Numbered from the stretch's first letter, positions 43,395 through 52,783 are shown. The stretch is 64,000 nt of DNA from Kaistella sp. (GCA_019459085.1 JAIBEW010000032.1:1-64000); one strand, 5' to 3'. The notes: generated by a model not told the origin, from the sequence alone. Translations and numbers: made by a program.

Positions 43395-43422
43395 AGCGGG
43401 CTTAGCCCGCTTTTCGTTTTTT
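43395..43422 (+). terminator. Terminator after the CvfB-like gene
   Basis: AGCGGGC (43395-43401), loop TTA, GCCCGCT (43405-43411), followed by TTTCGTTTTTT. Confidence 0.85.
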
Positions 43423-43467
43423 ATGATAGACTTAAGTCGAAACTTATGTTTTCGCATAAGTTAAAAA

Positions 43468-43815
43468 TTATTCCTTTTTCACAAGCAAAATCCAGTCTTC
43501 TTCAAGCAGTTTGTATCCGATATCATATACAAACCGGTATTCCGCGCCGTTTTTATAAACTTTCAGACCTGTGAAATACTCAAAATCAAAACCTTCGGAG
43601 GCCAGTTTATTGCGCGTGGTTTTGGCTTTTCCTTCGGTAAACTTCTGGTCCGCAAGAATACGGTGGTTTTTGCGCAGCCGGTTGTTGATGTTGCGCATCA
43701 GATTCGATGAATCTTTGTTCTGCTTATTGTTGTGGGCATTGCGACAGCCGTCTGAACAGAACTTTTTATCGGACCGGCCGTGGATGGTTTCGCCGCATTC
43801 AAGACAGTTATTCAT
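43468..43815 (-). CDS. Small zinc-ribbon-like protein
   Basis: The ORF opens at 43842. ATG 43815 gives 115 residues. The N-terminus MNNCLECGETIHGRSDKKFCSDGCRN has four cysteines in CxxC...CxxxC spacing, typical of a DUF2116-like zinc ribbon. It is followed by a basic stretch (NAHNNKQNKDSS...NINNRLRKNHRI) and a beta-rich end (GLKVYKNGAEYRFVYDIGY). It may bind nucleic acid, but function is unknown. The start codon overlaps the stop of the VOC gene by 8 nt, so they are translationally coupled. Confidence 0.8.
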   Translation of the reverse strand: MNNCLECGETIHGRSDKKFCSDGCRNAHNNKQNKDSSNLMRNINNRLRKNHRILADQKFTEGKAKTTRNKLASEGFDFEYFTGLKVYKNGAEYRFVYDIGYKLLEEDWILLVKKE

Positions 43816-44212
43816 GGTTTTTAATTTTAGTCGCAAACACAATGATATGGCCGTCCGGATCTGAAAAATAAAATGCCCGGTCGCCCCAGTTTCTTGTTAA
43901 TAGAGGACTGATGATTTCAACATTCAGGTCTGTTGCGTTCTGATATTCCGATTCCGCATCATCAACATACAGGTAGATTTCACACCGTGGAATTCCCGTA
44001 CCGGTGGCGGGATGGGGTGCTTTATCCTCGAAAATTTTTACAATACCGCTGTTCGGCATAAGACCTAAGACAAAATCCGCAGTAAGTTCAAATTCCGTCA
44101 TTCCGGGAACATGAAGGATCGCCTTGGTTCGGAAAATCTTTTCGTAGAAATCTCTGCTTTTTTCCTGATCTTCTACATAAAGTATCGTGTGGATTTTTGA
44201 AAACCGGTTCAT
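43808..44212 (-). CDS. VOC (glyoxalase/bleomycin-resistance) family protein
   Basis: 134 residues with the paired beta-alpha-beta-beta-beta modules of the family. The first is IHTILYVEDQEKSRDFYEKIF, the second EIYLYVDDAESEYQNATDL, ending in WGDRAFYFSDPDGHIIVFATK. The latter holds the DPDGxxxE-like region, with Val in place of the usual metal Glu before the end. The reaction or ligand is unknown. It precedes and overlaps the zinc-ribbon gene. A TTG-N16-TATATTTG promoter lies 17 nt upstream. Confidence 0.85.
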   Translation of the reverse strand: MNRFSKIHTILYVEDQEKSRDFYEKIFRTKAILHVPGMTEFELTADFVLGLMPNSGIVKIFEDKAPHPATGTGIPRCEIYLYVDDAESEYQNATDLNVEIISPLLTRNWGDRAFYFSDPDGHIIVFATKIKNHE

Positions 44213-44229
44213 GGGGATGTTAACGTATT

Positions 44230-44256
44230 CAAATATAACAAATTATCCGTTTCCAA
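44230..44256 (-). promoter_or_regulatory. Promoter of the VOC gene
   Basis: On the minus strand, TTG (44254-44256), 16-nt spacer, TATATTTG (44230-44237). One base shorter than the usual 17-nt spacing. Confidence 0.55.
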
Positions 44257-44514
44257 ATGGCTTTTTACATAAAAAATTCTGCGCGATCTTTCGTGTTCTT
44301 TCGGTTCTTATTTGATATTATTTGCCACAACTAAAAAATGATGGAAGCTAATGTTCATCGAATGATACTGCAGCTTAAATGATTTTAAACGACAACAAAC
44401 GAAAATAATTATTTTTTTACCGAATAAAATTCACGAACCGTTGAATCTTTGCATCAGAGATTTGAGAAAAAACAGTGCGTCTCATTTCTAATGTTTAATT
44501 AAAATTTTAAAATC
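44238..44514. other. Divergent spacer, no gene seen
   Basis: Together with the start region of the VOC gene this makes a 302-base gap. It is AT-rich. AATCTTTG at 44444-44451 is one base from the -7 consensus for ssb. No hairpin or repeat stands out. Confidence 0.3.
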
Positions 44515-44844
44515 ATGTCACTAAGAAACAAAGTAACCTTAATCGGTCACACAGGCAAAGAAGTTGAAACCGTGAACTTCGAAAACGGGAAACTCGCAAA
44601 AGTAACCCTCGCAACCAACGATTATTACACCAACGGACTTGGTGAGAAAGTAGAGGAAACACAATGGCACAACCTCGTAGCCAGCGGAAAATTAGCCGAT
44701 ATTATGGAAAAGTATGTACAGAAAGGAAAAGAAATTGCCGTGGAAGGCAAAATCGTTTACCGAACTTTTGATGATAAGGCAGGCGTGAAACATTACATCA
44801 CCGAAATTCGTGTGGAAGAGATTGTGCTCTTGGGAAGCAAATAA
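44515..44844 (+). CDS. ssb: Single-stranded DNA-binding protein, short form
   Basis: 109 residues forming one OB fold: MSLRNKVTLIGHTGKEVETVN, then KVTLATNDYYTNGLGEKVEETQWHNLVASGKLADIM, and GKEIAVEGKIVYRTF. It coats single-stranded DNA in replication and repair. The acidic C-terminal tail that usually recruits partners (DDDIPF type) is missing, since the protein ends at EIVLLGSK right after the OB fold. It is therefore likely a secondary or shortened Ssb, with the main one elsewhere. A hairpin terminator follows. Confidence 0.9.
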   Translation: MSLRNKVTLIGHTGKEVETVNFENGKLAKVTLATNDYYTNGLGEKVEETQWHNLVASGKLADIMEKYVQKGKEIAVEGKIVYRTFDDKAGVKHYITEIRVEEIVLLGSK

Positions 44845-44855
44845 AATCAATTGGG

Positions 44856-44889
44856 GAAAGCCGGAACTCCGGTCGGGGCTTCGGCTTTT
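44856..44889 (+). terminator. Hairpin after ssb
   Basis: AAAGCCGGAACTCC can pair with GGGGCTTCGGCTTT with a few G-U or mismatched pairs, followed by a short T-run. It lies 25 nt before the HRDC gene start. Confidence 0.6.
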
Positions 44890-44913
44890 ATCCTAACTCT
44901 TAAATTCAACAAG

Positions 44914-45363
44914 ATGAAAGTAAAATTTTTCAAAATCAGATTATCGGATGAGTTTATTTATTCCGACCAAAAAGTTCTCGACCGGTTTTTAGCCGGACAC
45001 AGCATCCTGAAATATGAATCGGCTTTCGTTAAGGAAGAAGAAAGCTACTGGAGCGTCATCATTTATTATGAAGACTTAAAACTTGTTTTAAACGAAGAAA
45101 AAGCAGAAAAATATACCGCAGAAAATGATACTGCGCTCAGTCCGGATGAAATCAGGATTCTGGAATCACTGAAAATTTGGCGCACCGAAAAAGCGAAGGA
45201 TCAGAGTCTCCCTGTTTATTTTATTGCCACAAACAAAGAACTGCTTTCCCTTGCCAGATATCGACCCGGAAAAAAGGAAGAACTGTTGGACATCAAAGGT
45301 TTCGGCAAGCATAAAATTGAAAACTACGGCGAAGAGATCATTGAGATTTTAGAAAACGTGTGA
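44914..45363 (+). CDS. HRDC domain protein
   Basis: The ORF opens at 44851 inside the upstream hairpin. ATG 44914 (MKVKFFKIRLSDEFIYSDQKVLDRFLAG in part) gives 149 residues. The C-terminal 75 residues are an HRDC domain: ESLKIWRTEKAKDQSLPVYF, then ATNKELLSLARYRPGKKEELLDIKGFGKHKIENYG. HRDC domains bind DNA or proteins in RecQ and RNase D. Here it is a separate protein with an N-terminal domain of unknown type (AFVKEEESYWSVIIYYEDL). It may act with RecQ or Ssb (inference from proximity). Confidence 0.85.
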   Translation: MKVKFFKIRLSDEFIYSDQKVLDRFLAGHSILKYESAFVKEEESYWSVIIYYEDLKLVLNEEKAEKYTAENDTALSPDEIRILESLKIWRTEKAKDQSLPVYFIATNKELLSLARYRPGKKEELLDIKGFGKHKIENYGEEIIEILENV

Positions 45364-45518
45364 TCGCGTGAGGTGTTTTTTCAGTTGAGATGAGGATAAA
45401 TTCCATAACGACAATGCTCTTGATGGGTAGCGGGGAATTCTTCAGTTGCTCCTGATGAAAATCCTTTTAATTCCTTATTTTTGCATTCAGAAGTAAGAAA
45501 TATACATCACGCAACAGT

Positions 45519-46868
45519 ATGAAGCCAAGTTTAGCCAAAGGAACCCGCGATTTCACCTCAACAGAAATCGCTAACAGAAGATTGATCATCAATACCCTCC
45601 AGAAAAATTTTGAATTGTTTGGTTTCCAGCCTTTGGAGACCCCAAGTTTCGAAAATCTTTCCACTTTAACCGGAAAATATGGTGAAGAAGGCGACCGGCT
45701 GATTTTTAAAATCCTGAATTCCGGTGATTATGCTTCCAAAACAAATGAAGAAGACTGGACCACTAAAAACTCCCAGAAACTGATCTCCCAGATTTCTGAA
45801 AAAGCACTCCGTTACGATTTAACAGTTCCTTTCGCCCGTTTCGTGGCAATGAACTACGGACAGATGGTTTTTCCGTTTAAGCGTTACCAGATTCAGCCGG
45901 TTTGGAGAGCCGACCGTCCGCAGAAAGGACGGTTCAGGGAATTCTACCAGTGTGATGCCGATGTTGTCGGTTCAGAAAGTCTGTGGCAGGAAGTGGACCT
46001 TGTTCAGTTGTATCTGAAATCTTTTTCGGATTTAAAAATTCCTGTTTCGCTTCATCTGAATAACCGGAAAATACTGTCAGGTTTAGCGGAATTTGCGGGA
46101 ATTTCTGAACAGCTGATCGACTTTACCGTTGCGCTTGACAAACTGGATAAAATAGGAAAAGACGGAGTTGTTAAAGAGTTGCTCGAGAAAAATATTGCAC
46201 AGGAATCAATTGATAAGCTCGATTTTCTCTTCAGCCAAAGTGAAAATGCAATCGAAAATGTTCTAAAACTTAAAGAAAAGTTTGCAGGCAATGAAATAGG
46301 AACGAAAGGCGTAGAAGAATTGGAATTTGTCCTTACAAAATGTCTGGACCTTGGAATTTCTGCTGAAAGCCTTAAATTCGATATTACTTTAGCTCGAGGA
46401 CTGGATTATTATACAGGAGCTATTTTCGAAGTGAAAGCGAATAATGTAGAAATGGGCTCTATCGGCGGCGGCGGCAGATACGACAATCTTACGGAAGTTT
46501 TCGGAGTAAAAAATATTCCCGGGATCGGGATTTCCTTTGGTCTCGACCGGATTTACCTCGTGATGGAAGAACTCGGACTGTTCCCAGAGAACTCGGATCA
46601 TTCAGTGCAGTTTCTTTTTGTGAATTACGGGGAAGAGGAGTCACTTGAAGCTTTAAAACTCATTGCAAAACTGCGCGACCAGGGAATTTCGGCAGAACTT
46701 TATCCCGAATCATCAAAACTGAAAAAGCAGTTCTCATACGCTGAAAAAAAGAGGATTCCCCATCTTGTGTTTTTCGGTGAAGAGGAAATATCCGCAGGCA
46801 AAATTACAGTGAAAGATCTTGAAAAGGGAGAACAGCAAACCCTGTCTATCGAGGAATTTTTGACATAA
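45519..46868 (+). CDS. hisS: Histidyl-tRNA synthetase
   Basis: 449 residues, class II synthetase that charges tRNA-His. Opening [14 protein letters not shown] is the KGTRDF signature. Motif 2 is [19 protein letters not shown]. The histidine-specific strands include [12 protein letters not shown] and [16 protein letters not shown]. Motif 3 is [15 protein letters not shown]. The anticodon-binding domain runs from about 355 ([14 protein letters not shown]) to the end. A TATTTTTG box at 45476-45483 precedes the ATG by 35 nt. Confidence 0.97.
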   Translation: MKPSLAKGTRDFTSTEIANRRLIINTLQKNFELFGFQPLETPSFENLSTLTGKYGEEGDRLIFKILNSGDYASKTNEEDWTTKNSQKLISQISEKALRYDLTVPFARFVAMNYGQMVFPFKRYQIQPVWRADRPQKGRFREFYQCDADVVGSESLWQEVDLVQLYLKSFSDLKIPVSLHLNNRKILSGLAEFAGISEQLIDFTVALDKLDKIGKDGVVKELLEKNIAQESIDKLDFLFSQSENAIENVLKLKEKFAGNEIGTKGVEELEFVLTKCLDLGISAESLKFDITLARGLDYYTGAIFEVKANNVEMGSIGGGGRYDNLTEVFGVKNIPGIGISFGLDRIYLVMEELGLFPENSDHSVQFLFVNYGEEESLEALKLIAKLRDQGISAELYPESSKLKKQFSYAEKKRIPHLVFFGEEEISAGKITVKDLEKGEQQTLSIEEFLT

Positions 46869-46930
46869 TTTCTAAAGATTAACTGATTCCACGTAATTTT
46901 ACATAGAACAAAGATTCTAAAAATATTGCC

Positions 46931-47728
46931 ATGGAAAACTATCTGGATATCAATCGCAATTCTTGGAACAAAAAAGTGGAACCGCACCTGAAATCTGATT
47001 TCTATTTTGTGGAGGAATTTTTAAAGGGCCGTACATCACTAAACTCCATTGAACTTGGACTTTTGGGCGACATAAAAGATCAGGAAGTCCTGCATCTGCA
47101 GTGTCATTTCGGTCAGGATTCCATATCGCTGTCCAGAATGGGTGCGAAAGTTACCGGAGTTGACCTGTCGGATAAAGCGATCGAAGCTGCCGAAAATTTA
47201 GCCGAAAAATGTGGAGCAGACACCGAGTTCTTAATCTCGGATGTATATGAACTTCCAAATATCCTCAACAAAAAATTTGATATCGTTTATAGCAGTTACG
47301 GAACCATTGGCTGGCTCCCGGATTTGGAAAAGTGGGCAAAGGTGGTGTCGCATTTCCTGAAGCCTGCCGGAAGATTTGTTTTTGTTGAATTCCATCCTTT
47401 TGTATGGATGTACGATGATGACTTCACCCACCTGAAATACAGCTATTTTAACGATGAAACCATTGTTGAAAATGAAGAGGGAACTTATGCCGACCAAAAT
47501 GCAGAAATCAGTTTGAAAACGGTCACCTGGAATCATCCTACTTCCGAGGTACTCAATGCGTTGATTAAAAATGGTCTGGAAATTAATGTCTTTAATGAAT
47601 ACAACTGGTCACCTTACGACTGTTTCAAACATAACGAAAAAATTGGTGAAAAACAGTTCCGGATTCCGCAGCTGGGCTCCAAAGTTCCACATGTTTTTTC
47701 ACTTACGGCCACAAAAAAATCCGGCTAA
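46931..47728 (+). CDS. Class I SAM-dependent methyltransferase
   Basis: 265 residues. Motif I reads EVLHLQCHFGQDSISLSRMG, where the usual GxGxG is replaced by QCHFGQD. This is followed by VTGVDLSDKAIEAAENLA and the strand FDIVYSSYGTIGWLPDLEKWA. QCHFGQDxxSLxRMGAxVTGxDxS is a known variant in a widespread family of putative methyltransferases. The substrate is unknown. It lies 62 nt after hisS in the same direction. Confidence 0.88.
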   Translation: MENYLDINRNSWNKKVEPHLKSDFYFVEEFLKGRTSLNSIELGLLGDIKDQEVLHLQCHFGQDSISLSRMGAKVTGVDLSDKAIEAAENLAEKCGADTEFLISDVYELPNILNKKFDIVYSSYGTIGWLPDLEKWAKVVSHFLKPAGRFVFVEFHPFVWMYDDDFTHLKYSYFNDETIVENEEGTYADQNAEISLKTVTWNHPTSEVLNALIKNGLEINVFNEYNWSPYDCFKHNEKIGEKQFRIPQLGSKVPHVFSLTATKKSG

Positions 47729-47748
47729 TCTTGTTGATCTGCCGGATT
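47712..47748 (-). terminator. Terminator of the YtxH-like gene
   Basis: AATCCGGC (47718-47725) and GCCGGATT (47741-47748). The A-run at 47712-47719 gives U residues on the minus strand. It overlaps the last codons of the methyltransferase gene. Confidence 0.7.
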
Positions 47749-47764
47749 AAATGGTATTTAAGAA

Positions 47765-48031
47765 TTAATTAAAATTCTGCTTTGCTTCAGTTTTAACTTC
47801 TTCAGCTGCTTTTTCACCTTTGTGGGCGAATTCAGAAGCTTTATTTTGAACCTGTGATGCAACGTCAGAAGCTTTAGTTTTTAAATCGCTTCCGAACTTG
47901 TTCAGATTGTCTTTCGCAGTGTTGATTTTATCTTTTACTACTTGCTGCTCTTCAGGTGTGGAACTTTTATATTTCCACCAAGCCAATGCACCTAATCCAA
48001 GTAAAGCCAATAGACCGTTTCTCTTTTTCAT
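47765..48031 (-). CDS. YtxH-like small membrane-anchored protein
   Basis: 88 residues. The N-terminus MKKRNGLLALLGLGALAWWKYKSSTPEEQ is one membrane helix with a WWKYK boundary. The rest is a long, charged amphipathic helix with repeated Lys/Ala/Glu/Asp heptads (INTAKDNLNKFGSDLKTKAS, EKAAEEVKTEAKQNFN), similar to LEA-like or YtxH stress proteins. It may protect the envelope under stress, which is inference from composition. It is a single gene with its own terminator. Confidence 0.8.
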   Translation of the reverse strand: MKKRNGLLALLGLGALAWWKYKSSTPEEQQVVKDKINTAKDNLNKFGSDLKTKASDVASQVQNKASEFAHKGEKAAEEVKTEAKQNFN

Positions 48032-48133
48032 AATCTTAATTTTTAAGTTGTTGATATTAATGTTATAACATTGATTGTAAAATCTATGCCAAAGCCAACT
48101 TAATTCTTTTAAAGTTATGTTAAAATACGAATG

Positions 48134-48976
48134 CTAGTTAAAAACGCTGAAATGATGACCGTCAAAACTGGCAAAAACCATCGTAGGGTGGGAGTCCTGA
48201 TGAAAGATATTGCCTTCATGATCTATGCCGATTGCCCCCGCAAAACCGTCAATTTCTTTCAGTTCGGTAAATGTTTTTTCAAAAGCTTTTTCAATGCTTA
48301 ATCCATCGGTAACGCGGGTCACAATTTTCGAAGCTGTTGCATTGCTCACAATATCTTCGCCCACGCCGGTACAGCTCACTGCGCAATATTTGTTTGCGTA
48401 ATTTCCCGCAACCGTTGCAGAATCTGAAACCCTGCCTACAAGTTCAAATCCTTTTCCGCCGGTAGAAGTGGCAGCGGCAAGTCTCCCGTTTTGGTCGATG
48501 GCAACGCAACCTACAGTTCCTTTTCCGCCATTCCTGAGTTTATCTTCATATTCTTTTCGGCGCTGCGGAATTTCTGTAGAAAATTCCGGAATATCATGTT
48601 CCAGAGCATATTTTTTGGCTCCGTTTCCTCCTAAAACACGGTCCTCTTCCTGCATCAGGATTTTGGCGAGTTCGATTGGATTTTTCACATTTTGAATATT
48701 GATGACACCTGAGAATTTCTGATTTTCACCGTTCATTAACGAGGCACTCATTCGGATCTTTCCGTCGCTCTGAATTTGCGATCCCGTTCCGGCATTGAAA
48801 AGTTCATTGTCTTCCAGTAGAGAAACTGCATATACCACAGTTTCTTCCGCAGTATGGTCTTTTAAATATTCAAAAGATCTGGAAACAATATCCTTCAGCG
48901 CAGTCTGTTTTGCCACTTTTACTTCGTTGCTTTGATCGCTTTCGGAAAAAAATCCACCGTGGATAATTAATTTCAT
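48134..48976 (-). CDS. iaaA: Isoaspartyl peptidase / plant-type L-asparaginase (Ntn hydrolase)
   Basis: 280 residues. It cleaves beta-aspartyl dipeptides, including the beta-Asp-Arg released from cyanophycin. The autocatalytic Thr nucleophile lies in GGKGTVGCVAIDQNGRLAAATSTGG. Other motifs are LIIHGGFFSES at the start, VSLLEDNELFNAGTGSQI, and ALMGGD-like INIQNVKNPIELAKILM. Downstream, GRVSDSATVAGNYAN and CTGVGEDIVSN are typical. The gene is 43 nt after the cyanophycinase gene, same strand, which supports a role in cyanophycin breakdown. Confidence 0.93.
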   Translation of the reverse strand: MKLIIHGGFFSESDQSNEVKVAKQTALKDIVSRSFEYLKDHTAEETVVYAVSLLEDNELFNAGTGSQIQSDGKIRMSASLMNGENQKFSGVINIQNVKNPIELAKILMQEEDRVLGGNGAKKYALEHDIPEFSTEIPQRRKEYEDKLRNGGKGTVGCVAIDQNGRLAAATSTGGKGFELVGRVSDSATVAGNYANKYCAVSCTGVGEDIVSNATASKIVTRVTDGLSIEKAFEKTFTELKEIDGFAGAIGIDHEGNIFHQDSHPTMVFASFDGHHFSVFN

Positions 48977-49019
48977 GTCTTGGATTTTGGAGTGAATGGA
49001 AATCCGGAAATTTTCCGGA

Positions 49020-49907
49020 TTAAATATCCTGCGGGATAGGATTGTACTGCGAATTTTCGATCGTGAGTTCTTTCGTTTTCAGATTATAGTGATCGTTTAC
49101 CGACATCACGTGCACAATTAAATTATCAATGGAAATAGGATCTCCGAGCTCAATATTGGTCAGGTTGGTGTCTTTTATAAATCTGCCGTCGACAAGGATT
49201 ACAAGACCCGACCCAATTGCCGTCATTTTATCGTCATAAATGAAGAGGCCGGTGTCTTCACCCAAACCGATTCCGAGCGTTCTCGGATTGTTGACCACGG
49301 CCTGAAAGAGTCTTCCTATTCTTCCGCGCTGCACAAAATGCGTGTCGATAATTACGTTCTCCATGAATCCAAGACCTTGAGTGGTTTTGATTTCCCCTTT
49401 CAAAAGAGCTTCGTGACTGGATCCCTGATAAATCATATTCTCCGAGGCCGCAGCGGCTCCGGCCGACGTTCCGGCATAAATAAAATCCTGTTCCTGATAT
49501 TTCAAAAGAATGGCTTCATGGAAACGGGTTCCGCCTAAAATGGAAGTCAGGCGCAGCTGGTCTCCACCGGTAAAAATCACGACATCAGCAGCATTTGCTC
49601 TGGCGACCATCGCATCGCTGTTGGCCTGTTCACGGTTTTGGATATCCAAAACATTGACGGTTTTTGAACCGAGGAATTCGAAAGCTTTTTTATATTCGGG
49701 ACCAACAATTTGTGGAATCTGGGAAGCAGTGGTGATGACTTCGATGACCGAATCCTCCTTCAGACGCGATTCGTTGATGATTTTTCTTAAGATTCCTCTT
49801 TCAAAGAAGTTAAGGTTTCTCTCAATGTTCTGATCGTATTCCGTCTCGGCAAAACTCCCTTTATTCACGGCGCCACCGATAATCATTAATTTTCCAACTG
49901 GTATCAT
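49020..49907 (-). CDS. cphB: Cyanophycinase (S51)
   Basis: The track starts at TTG 49916. ATG 49907 (MIPVGKLMIIGGAVNKGSF) gives 295 residues. The enzyme cleaves cyanophycin to beta-Asp-Arg dipeptides. Motifs are GKLMIIGGA, VIEVITTASQIP, VVIFTGGDQLRLTSILGGTRFHEAI, YAGTSAGAAAASENMIY with the nucleophile Ser, and IIDTHFVQRGRIGRLFQAV with the His. LGIGLGEDTGLFI lies near the end. It is transcribed with the isoaspartyl peptidase gene and divergently from cyanophycin synthetase, sharing a 200-base spacer. This fits a controlled storage and release cycle. Confidence 0.95.
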   Translation of the reverse strand: MIPVGKLMIIGGAVNKGSFAETEYDQNIERNLNFFERGILRKIINESRLKEDSVIEVITTASQIPQIVGPEYKKAFEFLGSKTVNVLDIQNREQANSDAMVARANAADVVIFTGGDQLRLTSILGGTRFHEAILLKYQEQDFIYAGTSAGAAAASENMIYQGSSHEALLKGEIKTTQGLGFMENVIIDTHFVQRGRIGRLFQAVVNNPRTLGIGLGEDTGLFIYDDKMTAIGSGLVILVDGRFIKDTNLTNIELGDPISIDNLIVHVMSVNDHYNLKTKELTIENSQYNPIPQDI

Positions 49908-50105
49908 ACCGTGCAAATTTAAAAAAATAATTACATCATACTGAATACTTTAGTAAAAATATTCCTCTGAAATATAATCGCTGTTTTTTAAAATTATGAT
50001 GAAAATAGTCTGCTTATTTTTAAAATTATTTTAAATTATTGGGCAATTCTTCTATCTTTGATAATCATTAAAGAATAAACAGCAGAAAATACCGATAATT
50101 AGACT

Positions 50106-52733
50106 ATGAAAATTGAAAAAATACAGGTTTTAAAAGGCCCGAATATCTGGAGCATCCGAAGAAAAAAACTTATTCAGATGCGTTTGGATCTTGAAGAAGT
50201 GGAGCAGTTGCCTACCAATAAAATTGACGGTTTCCGCGAAAGACTGGAACTCCTGATGCCTTCTATGATTTCTCACCGCTGTTCCGAAGGGGTTGAAGGC
50301 GGATTTTTTCAGCGGGTCGAAATGGGAACATGGATGGGTCATGTCATTGAACATATTGCTCTCGAGATCCAGACCTTAGCAGGAATGGAAGCCGGTTTCG
50401 GACGTACGCGAGAAACCAAAACTCCGGGCATTTATAATGTTGTTTTCAGTTATATAGAGGAAAATTGCGGCGTTTATGCGGCTCAACAGGCGGTACAGAT
50501 TGCCGAATTCTTAATGGACGGCAGAGATTATGATCTGGAAGCCTGTATTCTGACCCTGAAAGAACTTCGGGAAAAAGAACGCCTCGGTCCTTCCACAGGA
50601 AGTATTGTTGAAGAAGCAGTTGCGCGGAATATTCCGTGGATCAGGTTGGGTAAAAACTCTCTTGTCCAGTTAGGTTATGGAGTCAACCAGCAACGTTTTC
50701 AGGCGACGATTACGGGAAAGACAAGTTCTATCGCTGTAGATATCGCCTGCAACAAAGAACTGACAAAAAAAATGCTCGATGATGCCGCCATTCCGGTTCC
50801 GATTGGAGATCTGGTGAGTGAAGTGGATGAACTGAAAAGAGTCATCGACAAAATCGGTTATCCGGTTGTTCTGAAACCTTTAAGCGGGAATCACGGACGT
50901 GGACAAACCATCAACGTCACCGACTGGGAAGTGGCCAAAGAAGGCCTCGTACACGCACAGAAGGTGTCCCCGAAAGTAATTGTTGAAAAATTTGTGACCG
51001 GTTTCGATTTCCGCGTACTGGTCATCAACCATAAGCTCGTGGCGGCAGCGAGAAGAGTTCCCGCCCATATCGTTGGCGACGGCGAACTGAATATTCAGCA
51101 ACTCATCGACAAAGAAAACCAGGACCCAAGAAGAGGGTATGGACATGAAAATGTACTGACCGAGATTCTGGTTGACAAAGACACGAATGAACTCCTCGAT
51201 AAATTAAGTTATACCCTTGAAACGGTTCCTAAAAAAGGGGAAATCGTTTACCTGAAATCCACGGCAAACCTTTCTACAGGTGGAACTTCTATTGATGTGA
51301 CCGATATGGTGCATCCGGAAAATGTAACGATGTGCGAAAGGATCTCAAGAATTATAGGTCTTGATGTCTGCGGTGTGGATATTATGGCTGAAAACCTTAC
51401 CCAGCCTTTGAAAGAGAGTGGCGGTGCCATCCTTGAAGTGAATGCTGCGCCCGGTTTCAGGATGCATCTTGCACCGAGTGAAGGACTGCCGAGAAACGTT
51501 GCGGCTCCTGTCGTGGATATGCTGTATCCGCCCGGAAAACCTTTCAGGATTCCGATTATTGCCGTAACCGGAACAAACGGAAAAACGACTACAACAAGAC
51601 TTATCGCCCATATCGTAAAAAACAACGGCTACAGAGTTGGTTTCACGACTTCAGACGGTATTTACATTCAGAATACCATGCTTACGAAAGGCGATACCAC
51701 CGGTCCGATTTCAGCCGAATTTGTGCTGAAAGATCCTACCGTGGAATTTGCCGTTCTGGAAACCGCGAGAGGCGGAATTCTTCGCTCAGGTTTAGGTTTT
51801 AACAGCTGCGACATTGGGGTTCTGACGAATATCAAAGAGGATCACCTCGGCGTGAACGATATCCATAATCTGAAAGATCTTACCCGCGTAAAAAGAGTTG
51901 TGCTGGATGCCGTGAAAAAAGACGGTTGGTGCGTGCTGAATGCTGACGACGAATATTCCATGAGGATTATCAATGACCTCGATTCCAAGGTGGCCATTTT
52001 CAGTCTCGACGAGAACAATCCCCATATCCGCAAGTTTGCGAAAGAAGGGAAGATCACCTGCGTGTACGAAGAAGGCTTCATCACCATTAAAAAAGGAGAC
52101 TGGAAAATACGCATTGCCAAAGCCATCAATATTCCGATCACGATGGAAGGCAAGGCAAGATTTATGATCTCGAACGCGCTGGCGGCAAGTTTAGCCACGT
52201 ATTTATACGGATTCGAGATTGAAGACATCGCCAATTCATTGAGAACATTCATTCCGAGTGCACAACTGACACCCGGAAGACTGAATATCTTTAAATTCAA
52301 GAAATTCAACGTGCTTATTGATTTTGCGCATAACCCTGCAGGTTACGAAGCCATTGAGGATTTCCTGAAAAACGTAGACGCTACGAAGAAAATCGGAATT
52401 ATTTCCGGAGTCGGAGACCGACGCGATGAAGACATCCGGGAATGCGGTAAAATTGCCGGAAGGATGTTCGATTATATCATCATCAGAAACGAAAAGCACC
52501 TGCGCGGAAGAACCGAAGAAGAGATCAACGGTCTCATCATTACGGGGATTCAAGAGTCGGGTAGAGATGTGAGCTACGAAAGCATCCCTAAAGAAATCGA
52601 AGCCCTAAAACATGCCATGAGCATGGCCGAAGAAGGAACCTTTATCACCGCCTTAAGCGATGTGGTTTCCAATGCCATCGATCTGGTTCAGGAATACCAA
52701 AACAAGGAGATCTTAGAGGAAGGACTGCACTGA
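50106..52733 (+). CDS. cphA: Cyanophycin synthetase
   Basis: 875 residues, the standard CphA1 length. It builds multi-L-arginyl-poly-L-aspartate with ATP, adding Asp to the backbone and Arg to side chains. Domains: an N-terminal domain (about 1-160, GVEGGFFQRVEMGTWMGHVIEHIALE in part), an ATP-grasp domain (about 200-480, VGYPVVLKPLSGNHGRGQTI-like), and a Mur-ligase-like domain (about 490-870) with P-loop VTGTNGKTTTTRLIAHI. Also present are NIKEDHLGVNDI and FAHNPAGYEAIEDFLK. A TATCTTTG box (50053-50060) lies 45 nt before the ATG. It forms a divergent pair with cphB. Confidence 0.96.
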   Translation: MKIEKIQVLKGPNIWSIRRKKLIQMRLDLEEVEQLPTNKIDGFRERLELLMPSMISHRCSEGVEGGFFQRVEMGTWMGHVIEHIALEIQTLAGMEAGFGRTRETKTPGIYNVVFSYIEENCGVYAAQQAVQIAEFLMDGRDYDLEACILTLKELREKERLGPSTGSIVEEAVARNIPWIRLGKNSLVQLGYGVNQQRFQATITGKTSSIAVDIACNKELTKKMLDDAAIPVPIGDLVSEVDELKRVIDKIGYPVVLKPLSGNHGRGQTINVTDWEVAKEGLVHAQKVSPKVIVEKFVTGFDFRVLVINHKLVAAARRVPAHIVGDGELNIQQLIDKENQDPRRGYGHENVLTEILVDKDTNELLDKLSYTLETVPKKGEIVYLKSTANLSTGGTSIDVTDMVHPENVTMCERISRIIGLDVCGVDIMAENLTQPLKESGGAILEVNAAPGFRMHLAPSEGLPRNVAAPVVDMLYPPGKPFRIPIIAVTGTNGKTTTTRLIAHIVKNNGYRVGFTTSDGIYIQNTMLTKGDTTGPISAEFVLKDPTVEFAVLETARGGILRSGLGFNSCDIGVLTNIKEDHLGVNDIHNLKDLTRVKRVVLDAVKKDGWCVLNADDEYSMRIINDLDSKVAIFSLDENNPHIRKFAKEGKITCVYEEGFITIKKGDWKIRIAKAINIPITMEGKARFMISNALAASLATYLYGFEIEDIANSLRTFIPSAQLTPGRLNIFKFKKFNVLIDFAHNPAGYEAIEDFLKNVDATKKIGIISGVGDRRDEDIRECGKIAGRMFDYIIIRNEKHLRGRTEEEINGLIITGIQESGRDVSYESIPKEIEALKHAMSMAEEGTFITALSDVVSNAIDLVQEYQNKEILEEGLH

Positions 52734-52758
52734 ACAGCTTCTTTTTGACATAATAAAG

Positions 52759-52783
52759 TCCCGGTGGAAGCCGGGATTTTTTT
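52759..52783 (+). terminator. Terminator after cphA
   Basis: TCCCGG (52759-52764), loop TGGAAG, CCGGGA (52771-52776), then seven T residues. Confidence 0.85.
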
